Shown here: positions 44,574 to 53,684 of the stretch, piece after piece
Position numbering within the stretch: position 1 is the stretch's first letter
How the letters are laid out: every line of letters starts with the position of its first letter
Program-made: the position numbers and the translations under genes
Origin: Gordonia heveisoli
GTDB lineage: Bacteria > Actinomycetota > Actinomycetes > Mycobacteriales > Mycobacteriaceae
Length of the DNA stretch: 64,000 nucleotides
Direction of reading: 5' to 3'
Assembly: GCF_030315745.1 (NCBI RefSeq)
Contig: NZ_JASXSH010000014.1
Location: 62,001 to 126,000 of the forward strand
Notes under the pieces: model-generated
The model's input: only the letters and a program-made list of their open reading frames with translations
What the model was told of the DNA's origin: nothing
Database searches by the model: none

Positions 44574-45533
44574 GTGAGCGGTATCCCGAGGTGGCGAAGG
44601 TGGTTCGCGATGAGGCGAGCACAACCGATCAGCGGACCGGCGGCCGAGGTCGCCGACGACTTCCGGCATGAGCTGGTGCGGCGTCTGCCACGCACCAGGC
44701 ACCGACGACCGATCCACCATCCGGCCGACCTGATCACCGCACTGGGTCCGACGATCGCCGGTTCCAACGTCATCATGCAACTGGCCAATCCGCGGGTCGG
44801 GTACGGCGTCCACGAGAGCCGGGTCGATTCGGGCAACGCCATCAAGCGCCCGATCAAACGCAGCCGCACGACCGGCACCTTCCTGGCGGTGGCTCTCCTC
44901 GGCACCGACGCCGACCGGGCGTATGTCCACCGCGAGATCGCCCGCATCCACCGGCAGGTGTATTCCACCGCCGACAGCCCGGTCCGCTATCGCGGCAACG
45001 ACGCGCGGCTCCAGCTCTGGGTTGCGGTCTGCCTGCTCAAATACTTCATCGACCAGTACGAACTGCTCTACGGCCCGCTCACCGACGCCGAACGTGAGCT
45101 GGTCGTCGCAGAGGGTCATCCGCTGGGGACTGCGCTGAATGTGCCGCGCTCGGCCTGGCCCGCGGACTATGCGGCTCTGCTGGCGTACTGGTCGTCGGAG
45201 CTGGACCGGCTGCGCATCGACGCCCCGGTGCGCGAGGAACTGCGCCGACTGGCGGATCTGTCGTTCCTGGAGTATCGCGCGGGGCTGGTCGGCACGGCCG
45301 CACACCTCGTCTTCGGTCCGACACTGAGTTACGCCATCCGGGCCGGCCTGCCGCCGCAGGTCCGCACGCTGATGGGGTGGGACTGGAGTGCCCGCGACGA
45401 CCGTCGCTACCGGCAGGCGCTGGCCGGGGTGCGCCTCGTCGACCCGCTCCTCGGTCCCGCGGTGAAAGGGATGCTCAAGCTGAATCTGCTCGACATGAGG
45501 GTGCGCCGGCGGCTCGGGGTCAGCGTGTTCTGA
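44574..45533 (+). CDS. DUF2236 / MpaB-family oxygenase-like protein
   Basis: A 319-residue protein of the DUF2236 family, related to the latex-clearing (rubber oxygenase) catalytic domain and to MpaB. Conserved signs are GPTIAGSNVIMQLANPRVG, a helix with RYRGNDARLQLWVAVCL and FIDQYELLYGPL, and RTLMGWDWSARDDRRYR. The family binds heme or iron and may oxidise hydrophobic compounds; the reaction is unknown here. GTG 44574 may be leaderless (TACTGT five bases upstream); ATG 44610 is an alternative. It lies 30 bp after rtcB on the same strand. Confidence 0.8.
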   Translation: MSGIPRWRRWFAMRRAQPISGPAAEVADDFRHELVRRLPRTRHRRPIHHPADLITALGPTIAGSNVIMQLANPRVGYGVHESRVDSGNAIKRPIKRSRTTGTFLAVALLGTDADRAYVHREIARIHRQVYSTADSPVRYRGNDARLQLWVAVCLLKYFIDQYELLYGPLTDAERELVVAEGHPLGTALNVPRSAWPADYAALLAYWSSELDRLRIDAPVREELRRLADLSFLEYRAGLVGTAAHLVFGPTLSYAIRAGLPPQVRTLMGWDWSARDDRRYRQALAGVRLVDPLLGPAVKGMLKLNLLDMRVRRRLGVSVF

Positions 45534-45592
45534 CCTGGCCGCCGGATGACCGTGCCGGGGCGGGGTAGCCGCGACCTGGACGAATCTGGACA

Positions 45593-47269
45593 ATGGAGCG
45601 GGTGACCGATGGACCGCTGATCGTGCAATCCGACAAGACGCTGCTTTTGGAGGTCGACCACCCCGACGCCGCCGCGGCCCGCGCGGCGATCGCGCCCTTC
45701 GCCGAACTCGAACGCGCACCCGAACATGTGCACACCTACCGGGTGACCCCGCTGGCGTTGTGGAACGCCCGTGCCGCCGGACATGACGCCGAGCAGGTCG
45801 TGGACGCGCTGGTCTCCTACTCGCGGTATGCGGTGCCGCAGCCGCTGCTGATGGACGTGGTCGACACCATGGGCCGGTTCGGCCGGCTGCAGCTGGTCAA
45901 ACACCCCGCGCACGGCCTGACCCTGGTGAGCCTGGACCGTGCCGTCCTCGAGGAGATCCTGCGCAACAAGAAGGTCGCCCCGATGCTCGGTGCGCGCCTC
46001 GACGACGACACCGTCGTCGTCCATCCGTCCGAACGCGGTCGGCTCAAGCAGGTCCTACTCAAGGTCGGCTGGCCCGCCGAAGACCTCGCAGGCTACGTCG
46101 ACGGTGAGGCCCACCCGATCGCCCTCGACCAGGGGGACTGGCATCTGCGCGACTACCAGGAGATGGCGGCCGATTCCTTCTGGGCGGGCGGATCGGGCGT
46201 TGTGGTGCTGCCGTGTGGCGCCGGTAAGACCATGGTTGGGGCCGCCGCGATGGCGAAGGCCGGGGCGACGACCCTGATCCTGGTGACCAACACCGTCGCC
46301 GGGCGGCAGTGGAAACGCGAGCTGATCGCCCGCACCACGCTGACCGAGGACGAGATCGGCGAGTATTCGGGCGAACGCAAGGAAATTCGGCCGGTCACCA
46401 TCGCCACCTATCAGGTGATGACCCGAAAGTCGAAGGGCGAGTACAAGAATCTCGACCTCTTCGATTCCCGTGACTGGGGCCTGATCATCTACGACGAGGT
46501 CCATCTCCTGCCTGCTCCGGTGTTCCGGATGACCGCAGACCTGCAGTCGCGTCGCAGGCTGGGCCTGACCGCGACACTCGTCCGCGAAGACGGTCGCGAG
46601 GGTGACGTGTTCAGCCTCATCGGCCCCAAACGCTACGACGCCCCGTGGAAGGACATCGAGGCGCAGGGCTGGATCGCACCCGCCGACTGCATCGAGGTGC
46701 GGGTGACCCTCACCGACGAGGAGCGGCTGCAGTATGCGGTCGCCGAGCCGGAGGAGAAGTACAAACTCTGCTCAACCGCGCACACCAAGGTGAACGTGGT
46801 GCGTTCCATCCTGGCCCGCCACCCTGGGTCGCAGACGTTGGTGATCGGGGCGTATATCGACCAGTTGGAGGAACTGGGCCGCGAACTCGACGCACCGGTG
46901 ATCCAGGGGGCGACCAAGAACAAGGAGCGCGAAGCACTCTTCGACCGCTTCCGTTCGGGCGAGCTGCAGACACTGGTGGTGTCGAAGGTCGCGAACTTCT
47001 CCATCGACCTACCGGAGGCATCGGTGGCGGTACAGGTGTCGGGCACCTTCGGTTCGCGGCAGGAGGAGGCGCAGCGTTTGGGCCGACTGTTGCGGCCGAA
47101 GGCCGACGGCGGGCAGGCTCACTTCTATTCGGTCGTCTCCCGCGACACCCTCGACGCCGACTATGCCGCACACCGGCAGCGTTTCCTCGCCGAGCAGGGC
47201 TACGCCTACCGCATCACCGATGCCGACGACCTGCTCGGCCCGACGATCGGTGACGGCAGCACGACCTGA
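45593..47269 (+). CDS. XPB/ERCC3-type DNA helicase
   Basis: A 558-residue superfamily 2 helicase. Walker A (PCGAGKT) lies at about 207-213 and the DEVH box at 301-304. GLTATLVREDGREGD contains the motif III TAT. The RecA2 part includes VGAYIDQLEELG and the QRLGRLLRPK motif. The N-terminal 180 residues form the damage-recognition-like part of the family. It unwinds DNA 3' to 5' and is linked to nucleotide excision repair and transcription; its bacterial role is not fully settled. M. tuberculosis calls the equivalent ercc3. ATG 45593 is used; GTG 45602 with GGAGCGG upstream is an alternative. Confidence 0.92.
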   Translation: MERVTDGPLIVQSDKTLLLEVDHPDAAAARAAIAPFAELERAPEHVHTYRVTPLALWNARAAGHDAEQVVDALVSYSRYAVPQPLLMDVVDTMGRFGRLQLVKHPAHGLTLVSLDRAVLEEILRNKKVAPMLGARLDDDTVVVHPSERGRLKQVLLKVGWPAEDLAGYVDGEAHPIALDQGDWHLRDYQEMAADSFWAGGSGVVVLPCGAGKTMVGAAAMAKAGATTLILVTNTVAGRQWKRELIARTTLTEDEIGEYSGERKEIRPVTIATYQVMTRKSKGEYKNLDLFDSRDWGLIIYDEVHLLPAPVFRMTADLQSRRRLGLTATLVREDGREGDVFSLIGPKRYDAPWKDIEAQGWIAPADCIEVRVTLTDEERLQYAVAEPEEKYKLCSTAHTKVNVVRSILARHPGSQTLVIGAYIDQLEELGRELDAPVIQGATKNKEREALFDRFRSGELQTLVVSKVANFSIDLPEASVAVQVSGTFGSRQEEAQRLGRLLRPKADGGQAHFYSVVSRDTLDADYAAHRQRFLAEQGYAYRITDADDLLGPTIGDGSTT

Positions 47270-47296
47270 CCCGGCCCATCGTCGGCGCGCATACGG

Positions 47297-48964
47297 TCAG
47301 GCTTCGACGAGGCAGTAGCCCAGCGACATCGGATCGGTGAAAGTCCACCGCGTCTCGCCCGTCGTGCAGGACAGTGACACATCGGTGGACCGTCGGGTCA
47401 CGCGGGCCCGCAGCGCCCCACCGACCGGCGCGGTCGAGCACGACAGTTCCTGATACTGATACAGCGAGCCACCCGACGTCGGGATCTGATAGCACTGCCC
47501 CGCATAGAAGTTGGGGGTCAGACACAACTTCTGTGTCGACGACGGGAAGGTGATGACCGAATTCTGCTGGCTCGAACAGCTCTGCCCGGAACCGATCAGC
47601 GACGCCGCGTAGAAGTTGAATCCGCTGGAATCACAGGTGACCCGCGAAACGAGTACGGTACCGCCACCGCCCGCCTGCTCGGTGACCGTGACACAGTCGC
47701 CCGGGGCGACCTCGCTCGGTATCGTCACCGGCCGCGGCGCGGTGTCCGGGGTGCGGGTCGCCGGGTCCGGCGACTCGGTGCCGTCGGTTACCTCGGTGCT
47801 GCGGGGTCCTGTCGTCGCCGATGTGGTCGCCGACGCGCCGGCATTCTTGTCGCCGCCGCTCTTGTCACCAGCGTTCGAGTCGGAGATGCCCTTACCCACC
47901 CACGCCACGCCGACGATCACCGCGACCAGCAGGATCACCGCGACGACGCTCAGCACGATCAGTAGTCGCGAGGTCTTGTCCGGGGGCGGTGCGGCAGCGG
48001 TGTACGCCTGCGGGGTGAACGACGGCGGCGGGGTGAACGACGGCGGCGGGGTGAACGACGGTGCCGGGGTGAACGAAGGTGCCGGGCTCACCGGTGGTCG
48101 GGCGATCGCCGTGGCCGACAGCCCCCGTCCGGCCGCGGCCTCGGCGAGTGCGGCGGCAAAGGCGCCGCACGACTCGTAGCGGTCGGTGGGCGACTTGGCG
48201 AGTGCACGCGCGAACACCTGGTCCACAGCCGGGGCCAGGTCCGGACGGATACTGCTGGGCCGCGGCACCGGACTGTTGAGGTGATGGGCGATCAACGACG
48301 CCTGGTTCTCTCCCGTGAACGGCTGCCTGCCGGTCATCAGCTCGAACACCGTGGCCGCCAGCGAGTACTGGTCGGCACGGCCGTCCACCTGCTCCCCCAG
48401 CAACTGTTCGGGCGCCGAATAGGCGACCGTGCCGAGGAACATGTTGGTCGAGGTCAGCTGGCTGACATCCTGCTGCGACTTCGCAATCCCGAAGTCCGCG
48501 AGCAACACCCGCGGTTCGGCACCGTCGGGGTCGGCGACCAGGATGTTCGCCGGTTTGACGTCGCGGTGCAGCAATCCCGTCGCATGGGCGCGATCGAGGG
48601 CGGACCCGACCGCACGGGCCACCGCTAGGACGGTCGGCATGCCGAGCCCAGCCGGATGCCTGCGCAGCAGCTTGAGTCCGTCGATGCCGTCGATGTACTC
48701 CATCGCGATCCACAGGTGTCCGGCGTATTCGCCGGAGTTGAAGATCGTCACGATCGACGGATGTACGACGCTGGAGGCGAGTTCGGCTTCGCGGACGAAC
48801 CGCTGGCGATACATCGGGTCACTGCTGAGGTCGCCCGGCAAGACCTTGAGCGCCTCATTGCGGGGCAGGTGCGGATGACGGGCCAGATAGATTTCGCCCA
48901 TGCCGCCCCGGCCGATCAGCGCGATGATCGTGTAACCGGCGAAGATGTCACCCGGGTTGCGCAC
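47297..48964 (-). CDS. membrane Ser/Thr kinase with LppU-like ectodomain
   Basis: A 555-residue kinase. The kinase domain is at about 8-275: glycine loop GRGGMGEI, Lys40, Asp135 in HRDVKPAN and DFG at 157-159. The Pro/Phe-rich linker at about 294-318 consists of four hexapeptide repeats of the PxPSFT type. One transmembrane helix lies at about 334-357. The extracellular region has a Thr/Ser/Asp-rich stalk, then a roughly 130-residue domain with eight cysteines (GDCVTVTE, VTCDSSGFNFYA, LCLTPNFYAGQCYQIP, ELSCS). This pattern resembles LppU-type lipoprotein domains as I recall. GTG 48964 follows GGAGGAGAG. It is convergent with XPB and divergent from dapC. Ligand and substrates are unknown. Confidence 0.9.
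   Translation of the reverse strand: MRNPGDIFAGYTIIALIGRGGMGEIYLARHPHLPRNEALKVLPGDLSSDPMYRQRFVREAELASSVVHPSIVTIFNSGEYAGHLWIAMEYIDGIDGLKLLRRHPAGLGMPTVLAVARAVGSALDRAHATGLLHRDVKPANILVADPDGAEPRVLLADFGIAKSQQDVSQLTSTNMFLGTVAYSAPEQLLGEQVDGRADQYSLAATVFELMTGRQPFTGENQASLIAHHLNSPVPRPSSIRPDLAPAVDQVFARALAKSPTDRYESCGAFAAALAEAAAGRGLSATAIARPPVSPAPSFTPAPSFTPPPSFTPPPSFTPQAYTAAAPPPDKTSRLLIVLSVVAVILLVAVIVGVAWVGKGISDSNAGDKSGGDKNAGASATTSATTGPRSTEVTDGTESPDPATRTPDTAPRPVTIPSEVAPGDCVTVTEQAGGGGTVLVSRVTCDSSGFNFYAASLIGSGQSCSSQQNSVITFPSSTQKLCLTPNFYAGQCYQIPTSGGSLYQYQELSCSTAPVGGALRARVTRRSTDVSLSCTTGETRWTFTDPMSLGYCLVEA
48012..48083 (-). repeat. 18-bp coding repeat in kinase linker, four copies
   Basis: Four 18-base units of the GGGGTGAACGACGGCGGC type, two identical and two with few changes, coding the Phe/Pro/Ser hexapeptide repeat of the kinase linker. 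The unit length matches the non-coding 18-bp repeats at 8381 and 31276. Confidence 0.92.
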
Positions 48965-49114
48965 GATCCACTCTCCTCCATGGTGATTAGGCGACAATCG
49001 TAGGCCGATGCGGAGCCGGTCGCGCACTCGACACCACCGTCGTCCCCCCAACCGACGACGAATGTGCCCGCAGCGCCCCTGCTCGCCTACCCGCCGATGT
49101 GACAGCCTGGACCG

Positions 49115-50305
49115 ATGGGAACATCGCCAGCCCCGAACCTCGACCCGACATCGCGGACCGTGTCGCGACTGCAACCGTTCACGTCGACGATCTTCGCCGA
49201 GATGTCGGCCCTTGCGGTCGCCCACGGCGCGATCAACCTCGGACAGGGCTTTCCCGACGCAGACGGCCCGGCGTCGATGCTGACCGCGGCGCAAGCGGCG
49301 ATCGCCGACGGCCACAACCAGTACCCGCCGGGTATCGGCGTGCCCGAACTCCGACGTGCGGTGGCCACCCACCAGCGCGCCCACTACGGACTCGACTACG
49401 ACCAGGACACCGAGGTACTGATCACCGTCGGCGCCACCGAGGCGATTGCAGGCGCGGTCGTCGGGCTGGTCGAACCGGGTCGTGAGGTCATCATGATCGA
49501 GCCGTACTACGACGCTTATGCCGCCACCGTCGCGATGGCGGGCGGGGTGCGCCGCACCGTTCCACTGGTATCGGATGCCGACGGTTTCGTCCTCGACCGC
49601 GACGCCCTGGCGGCGGCCTTCGGCCCCGACACCGCCGCCATCCTGGTCAACACCCCGCACAACCCGACCGGCACCGTCCTCTCCGACGACGACCTCACCG
49701 AGATCGCGCGACTGTGCATAGAGCACGACGTCGTGGCCATCACCGACGAGGTCTACGAGCATCTCCTCTTCGACGGCCGCCGCCACACCCCACTCGCCAG
49801 CCTCCCCGGGATGCGTGAGCGAACCCTGCGAATCTCCAGTGCGGCAAAGACATTCAACTGCACCGGCTGGAAGGTCGGCTGGATCAGCGGCCCGGCGGAG
49901 CTGGTGTCGGCGGCCCGCGCCGCCAAACAGTACATGTCCTATGTCGGGTCGGGACCGTTCCAGCCCGCCGTCGCCCACGCGCTCGGCAACGAGATGGCAT
50001 GGGTGGCCGAATCGGCCGCCGGATTGCAAGCCAAACGAGACCTGCTGTCGGCCGCGTTGAGCGACGTCGGTTTTGGCGTACATCGCAGCGAGGCAAGCTA
50101 TTTCGTCTGCGCCGACCCACGTCCGCTGGGCTACGACGACGGCATGGCCCTGTGTCGGGCGATGCCCGAGCGGATCGGGGTGGCCGCCGTCCCGGTCAGC
50201 GTCTTCACCGATCACACCGCGCCGTGGCGCCACCTCGTGCGATTCGCATTTGCCAAACACGACACCGCGATCGCGGAGGCGGCGGAGCGCCTAGGGCGGT
50301 TGTGA
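49115..50305 (+). CDS. dapC: N-succinyldiaminopimelate aminotransferase-type enzyme (DapC)
   Basis: A 396-residue class I/II PLP aminotransferase. The PLP-binding Lys245 sits in SSAAKTFNCTGWKVGW. NPTG at 183-186 is the aspartate-aminotransferase-like motif, and DEVYEHLLFD is also conserved. The enzyme converts N-succinyl-2-amino-6-oxopimelate with glutamate in lysine and diaminopimelate synthesis. The dapC call rests on family likeness and on the position next to XPB seen in M. tuberculosis (Rv0858c); other class I aminotransferases of the same size remain possible. Divergent from the kinase gene. No strong ribosome site precedes ATG 49115. Confidence 0.8.
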   Translation: MGTSPAPNLDPTSRTVSRLQPFTSTIFAEMSALAVAHGAINLGQGFPDADGPASMLTAAQAAIADGHNQYPPGIGVPELRRAVATHQRAHYGLDYDQDTEVLITVGATEAIAGAVVGLVEPGREVIMIEPYYDAYAATVAMAGGVRRTVPLVSDADGFVLDRDALAAAFGPDTAAILVNTPHNPTGTVLSDDDLTEIARLCIEHDVVAITDEVYEHLLFDGRRHTPLASLPGMRERTLRISSAAKTFNCTGWKVGWISGPAELVSAARAAKQYMSYVGSGPFQPAVAHALGNEMAWVAESAAGLQAKRDLLSAALSDVGFGVHRSEASYFVCADPRPLGYDDGMALCRAMPERIGVAAVPVSVFTDHTAPWRHLVRFAFAKHDTAIAEAAERLGRL

Positions 50306-50349
50306 CGCCGACCTCGCCGCCCGCGCCCGGGCGCGCACCCGCCCGGCCG

Positions 50350-50449
50350 AAAGTAGGGGAAGAACTTCGTCCCCCACTTTTGCGTTCCTCCCCGCGTTAC
50401 AACACGGGGAACCGCCGAAAGTAGGGGAAGAACACTCGTCCCCCACTTT
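50350..50449. repeat. duplicated palindromic element between convergent genes
   Basis: A stem-loop with AAAGTAGGGG facing CCCCACTTT occurs twice, at about 50350-50380 and 50418-50449. Each is preceded by CCG and shares GGAAGAAC and TCGTCCCCC. Between them CCCCG and CGGGG at about 50390-50409 form a third stem. The 165-base gap holds no gene. It may be a REP-like element or a tandem terminator. Confidence 0.85.
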
Positions 50450-50470
50450 CAGCGCGGGGCGGGGCGACGG

Positions 50471-51454
50471 TCAGCTCAGCGCGGGTCGCACCCGTGTCTC
50501 GAAGAGCTCCAGATCCTCACGGTCGTGGGCGATCTCGGGGAAGTAACAAATCGCGTGCGCAAGGCCGGCCGCGGCCAGGCCGGCCAGATTGTCGGCGACC
50601 TGCTCGGGCGTTCCGACGGCCGGCATCCCCCGGAAGGCCGCCATCGCGGCGTCGGCGGCGGCGTCACCGACGTAGCGGGCCTGCTTGTCGCGCAGCCGTT
50701 CGAGTTTGCGCTCGACCTCCGCCTCGGTCTCGGCGAGGATCACGTTGTAGTTGGCCGTGCGGGTGATCTCGGCGAAGTCGCGTCCGATGTCGGCGCAATG
50801 CTGGGCCAGCACCTCGGATTTGTGTGCGAAGCCGGCGGGGGTGCCGTCGAAGTTGGTGTAGTCGGCGTATTTCGCGGCGATCCGCAACGTCTTACGTTCG
50901 CCGCCACCGGCGATCCAGAGTGGAATGCGGCCGTTGAGCGGTCGGGGCGCGACGATCGCGTCGTCGACGGTGTAGTGGCGTCCGGCGAAGGTGACCCGAC
51001 CCTTGTCCCAGGCTTCGCGCATGATCTGGACGCCCTCGTCGAGGCGTGCGAGCCGCTCACCCGGTGACGGAAATCCGTATCCGTAGGCACGCCATTCGTG
51101 TTCGTACCAGCCTGCGCCGATACCCATCTGAACCCGACCGCCCGAGATGAGGTCGGCGGTCGCCGCCACCTTGGCGAGGTAGGCGGGATTCCGATAGCTC
51201 ATCGCGGTGCACATCTGACCGATCTCGACCCGGTCGGTGGTGGCCGCCAACGCCGCGACCAGGGTCCACGCCTCGTGGGTCGCCTCGTCGGTGGGCGCCG
51301 GGACGGTGTGGAAGTGGTCGTAGACCCAGATGGAGTCCCATCCGCCGGCCTCGGCGCGCGCGGCAACCGACGACATCGTCGCCCATTGCCGTGCCGGCTC
51401 GATGCCGGTGAGATCCAATCGCCAGCCCTGCGGAATGAACAGCCCGAATTTCAT
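50471..51454 (-). CDS. LLM-class F420-dependent oxidoreductase
   Basis: A 327-residue luciferase-like TIM-barrel protein of the F420-dependent branch. Marks are MKFGLFIPQGW, WVYDHFHTVP, EIGQMCTAMSYRNPAYLAKV and SGGRVQMGIGAGW. It would transfer hydride from reduced F420 to an unknown substrate. It belongs to a different branch from the NtaA/DszA enzymes of the sulfur island. ATG 51454 is preceded by TAACGT seven bases upstream, fitting a leaderless start; GTG 51463 is the alternative. Divergent from a TetR gene, whose operator lies between them. Confidence 0.85.
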   Translation of the reverse strand: MKFGLFIPQGWRLDLTGIEPARQWATMSSVAARAEAGGWDSIWVYDHFHTVPAPTDEATHEAWTLVAALAATTDRVEIGQMCTAMSYRNPAYLAKVAATADLISGGRVQMGIGAGWYEHEWRAYGYGFPSPGERLARLDEGVQIMREAWDKGRVTFAGRHYTVDDAIVAPRPLNGRIPLWIAGGGERKTLRIAAKYADYTNFDGTPAGFAHKSEVLAQHCADIGRDFAEITRTANYNVILAETEAEVERKLERLRDKQARYVGDAAADAAMAAFRGMPAVGTPEQVADNLAGLAAAGLAHAICYFPEIAHDREDLELFETRVRPALS

Positions 51455-51505
51455 GGCTGCCACGTTACGCAGACATCCGTTCGGCGCGGCAGAGAGGAAA
51501 CTTAC

Positions 51506-51523
51506 AAACAGTCTGGACTGTTT
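51506..51523. promoter_or_regulatory. palindromic operator between LLM gene and TetR operon
   Basis: AAACAGTC-TG-GACTGTTT is a perfect 18-base dyad in the 77-base divergent gap, centred about 17 bases before the TetR start. This form is common for actinobacterial TetR repressors; it could control both directions. Confidence 0.82.
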
Positions 51524-51531
51524 CTTACTTG

Positions 51532-52158
51532 GTGACTACCATCACCACGGTGACCGAGAACACTCCTGGCCAGTCGCCGCCCGACGACGCGGATCCGCCC
51601 ACCGCCCCACGTCGTACGCAGGCACAACGCACCGCCGCGACCCGAACCAGGGTGCTCGACGCCGCGATCGAGACCCTCGTCGAACTGGGGTACGCGCGCA
51701 CCACGACACAGGAGGTCAATCGGCGTGCCGGGGTGTCGCGCGGCGCCCTACTGCACCACTTCCCCACCCGCGAGGCGTTGCTGGTCGCCGCGGTCGAACA
51801 CCTCGTCGCGCGACGCATCGCGGAGATCCTCGCCCAGCCGCGCACCGGCGACGAGGATCTGGAGATCCTCGTCGGCGCCCTGCGCGGCCCCCATTTCGAC
51901 GCCGCCCTCGAACTGTGGGTCGCGGCCCGCACCGACCCGGCCCTGCGGGCAGCACTCATCCCACTCGAGGCAAGTTTCGCCGACGCCATCGCGGCCGGCA
52001 GTCGCGAATTGTTCGGCGATCGCTACACCCGGGCGCAGATCGAACTCACCGCCGAACTAGCCCGAGGCCTTGCCGTGTCGGCCATCCTGCGCGACCCCGA
52101 TGAGGACCGCGCCCTGCTCGATCGACTGCTCCCCGTTTGGAAGGACCTGCTGTCATGA
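51532..52158 (+). CDS. TetR-family regulator
   Basis: A 208-residue TetR-type repressor. The helix-turn-helix lies at about 42-85 (TTQEVNRRAGVSRGALLHHF). The C-terminal part is a helical ligand-binding domain. GTG 51532 is chosen; TTG 51529 is equally in frame and both may be leaderless. It overlaps the BVMO gene by four bases (ATGA) and so is co-translated with it. It probably binds the dyad just upstream and senses the substrate of the two oxidases. Confidence 0.86.
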   Translation: MTTITTVTENTPGQSPPDDADPPTAPRRTQAQRTAATRTRVLDAAIETLVELGYARTTTQEVNRRAGVSRGALLHHFPTREALLVAAVEHLVARRIAEILAQPRTGDEDLEILVGALRGPHFDAALELWVAARTDPALRAALIPLEASFADAIAAGSRELFGDRYTRAQIELTAELARGLAVSAILRDPDEDRALLDRLLPVWKDLLS

Positions 52159-53684
52159 CCGCCTCCCCCACATCACCCGGCCCCGGTCTCGCCGACCCCG
52201 AGTACGTCGACGTCCTCATCGTCGGCGTCGGCTTCGGCGGACTCGCCGCACTACACAGCCTCCGTCGCGATCATCCGAACCTGACCGTGCTCGCCGTCGA
52301 ACGTGCTTCCGGGGCCGGTGGCGTCTGGCGCGAGAACGACTACCCTGGCGCGGCCTGCGACGTCCCGACATCGCTGTACTCGCTGTCGTTCGCCCCGAAT
52401 CCCGACTGGTCGCACACCTACGGCCGCCGCGGCGAGATCCACACCTATCTACGCTCGGTGGCGCAGGATTTCGCCGACCAGATCCGCTACGACTGCGCGC
52501 TGACCGCGGCACGCTGGGACGAGAGCACCCAACGCTGGATCGCCGACACCGAGCAGGGCACCATCGTCTGCCGGTTCCTGGTCGCCGCTCCCGGTGCGCT
52601 GTCAGCCCCGACGACCCCGACGCTGCCCGGTGCCGACGAGTTCACCGGCACCGTATTCCACAGCGCCACCTGGGATCACACCCACGATCTGCGCGGCCGC
52701 CAGGTGGCGATCGTGGGTAGCGGCGCGTCGGCGATCCAGATCGTGCCCGAGATCGTCGACGAGGTCGGCGCGCTGACCGTCTTCCAGCGCACCCCGGCCT
52801 GGGTGGTTCCGCGCATGGACCGCACCATCGGTCGCGCGGAACGCAGTGTGTACCGACGCATTCCCGGCGTGCACCGTCTGGTCCGCAAGGCGGTCTGGGC
52901 ATACCGCGAGGCCTACGTGCTACTGATGGCGCGCCGACCCCGGCTGTTGGTGATCGCGCAGACGCTGGCCATGGCCCAGTTGCGGGTACAGGTGCGCGAT
53001 CGGGGGCTGCGTCGGCGACTGACCCCGACGTACACCATCGGCTGCAAGCGAATATTGTTGACCAACAAATGGTTTCCTGCGCTCCAGCGGGACAATGTCG
53101 TCGTTACCGGTGCGATCTCGGCGCTGACCGCGACCGGTGCCGTCGACGCCGACGGCACCGAACATCCGGTCGACACGGTGATCTTCGCGACCGGGTTCAC
53201 CCCCACCGAACCGCCCATCGCGGGTGTGATCACCGGCCGGGACGGCCGCACCCTGGCGCAGACCTGGTCCGGTTCGCCGCAGGCCTATCGAGGTGTGTCC
53301 GTACACGGCTTCCCGAATCTCTTCTTCCTGTACGGCCCCAACACGAATCTCGGACACAGCTCCATCGTCCTCATGCTCGAACCGCAGGCGAACTATGTCG
53401 CGGCGACGATCGGCGAACTCAACCGCCGCGGCAAGGTGACCGTCGAGGTCACCGCCGAGGCGCAAGCACGCTACAACTCCGAACTCGACGCGGAACTGGC
53501 AGGCACGGTGTGGAATTCGGGCGGCTGCTCGAGCTGGTATATCGATGCCACCGGACGCAATTCGGTCATGTGGCCGCAGTACACCGGGGTGTACGCGCGA
53601 ATGATGTCGAGCTTCGACGCCGCCGACCATGTGCTGGCCGACGAGCATGCCGCCGTCGGCGACCAGATCGGGACCGCGCGATGA
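52155..53684 (+). CDS. type I Baeyer-Villiger-like flavin monooxygenase
   Basis: A 509-residue FAD/NADPH enzyme. The first Rossmann motif is GVGFGGL at 24-30, the type I BVMO fingerprint FTGTVFHSATW lies at 163-173, and the second nucleotide motif GSGASAIQ is near 188. It inserts oxygen next to a carbonyl to give an ester or lactone. The substrate is unknown; steroid-like or long-chain ketones are suggested by the cholesterol-oxidase-like neighbour, but that is inference. It is between the TetR gene and the GMC gene with ATGA overlaps on both sides. Confidence 0.9.
   Translation: MTASPTSPGPGLADPEYVDVLIVGVGFGGLAALHSLRRDHPNLTVLAVERASGAGGVWRENDYPGAACDVPTSLYSLSFAPNPDWSHTYGRRGEIHTYLRSVAQDFADQIRYDCALTAARWDESTQRWIADTEQGTIVCRFLVAAPGALSAPTTPTLPGADEFTGTVFHSATWDHTHDLRGRQVAIVGSGASAIQIVPEIVDEVGALTVFQRTPAWVVPRMDRTIGRAERSVYRRIPGVHRLVRKAVWAYREAYVLLMARRPRLLVIAQTLAMAQLRVQVRDRGLRRRLTPTYTIGCKRILLTNKWFPALQRDNVVVTGAISALTATGAVDADGTEHPVDTVIFATGFTPTEPPIAGVITGRDGRTLAQTWSGSPQAYRGVSVHGFPNLFFLYGPNTNLGHSSIVLMLEPQANYVAATIGELNRRGKVTVEVTAEAQARYNSELDAELAGTVWNSGGCSSWYIDATGRNSVMWPQYTGVYARMMSSFDAADHVLADEHAAVGDQIGTAR

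Noticed and set aside
50471-51454. Fifth DszA/NtaA-type sulfur monooxygenase
   Set aside because: N-terminus and core motifs match F420-dependent LLM proteins, and it lies 18 kb beyond the island.
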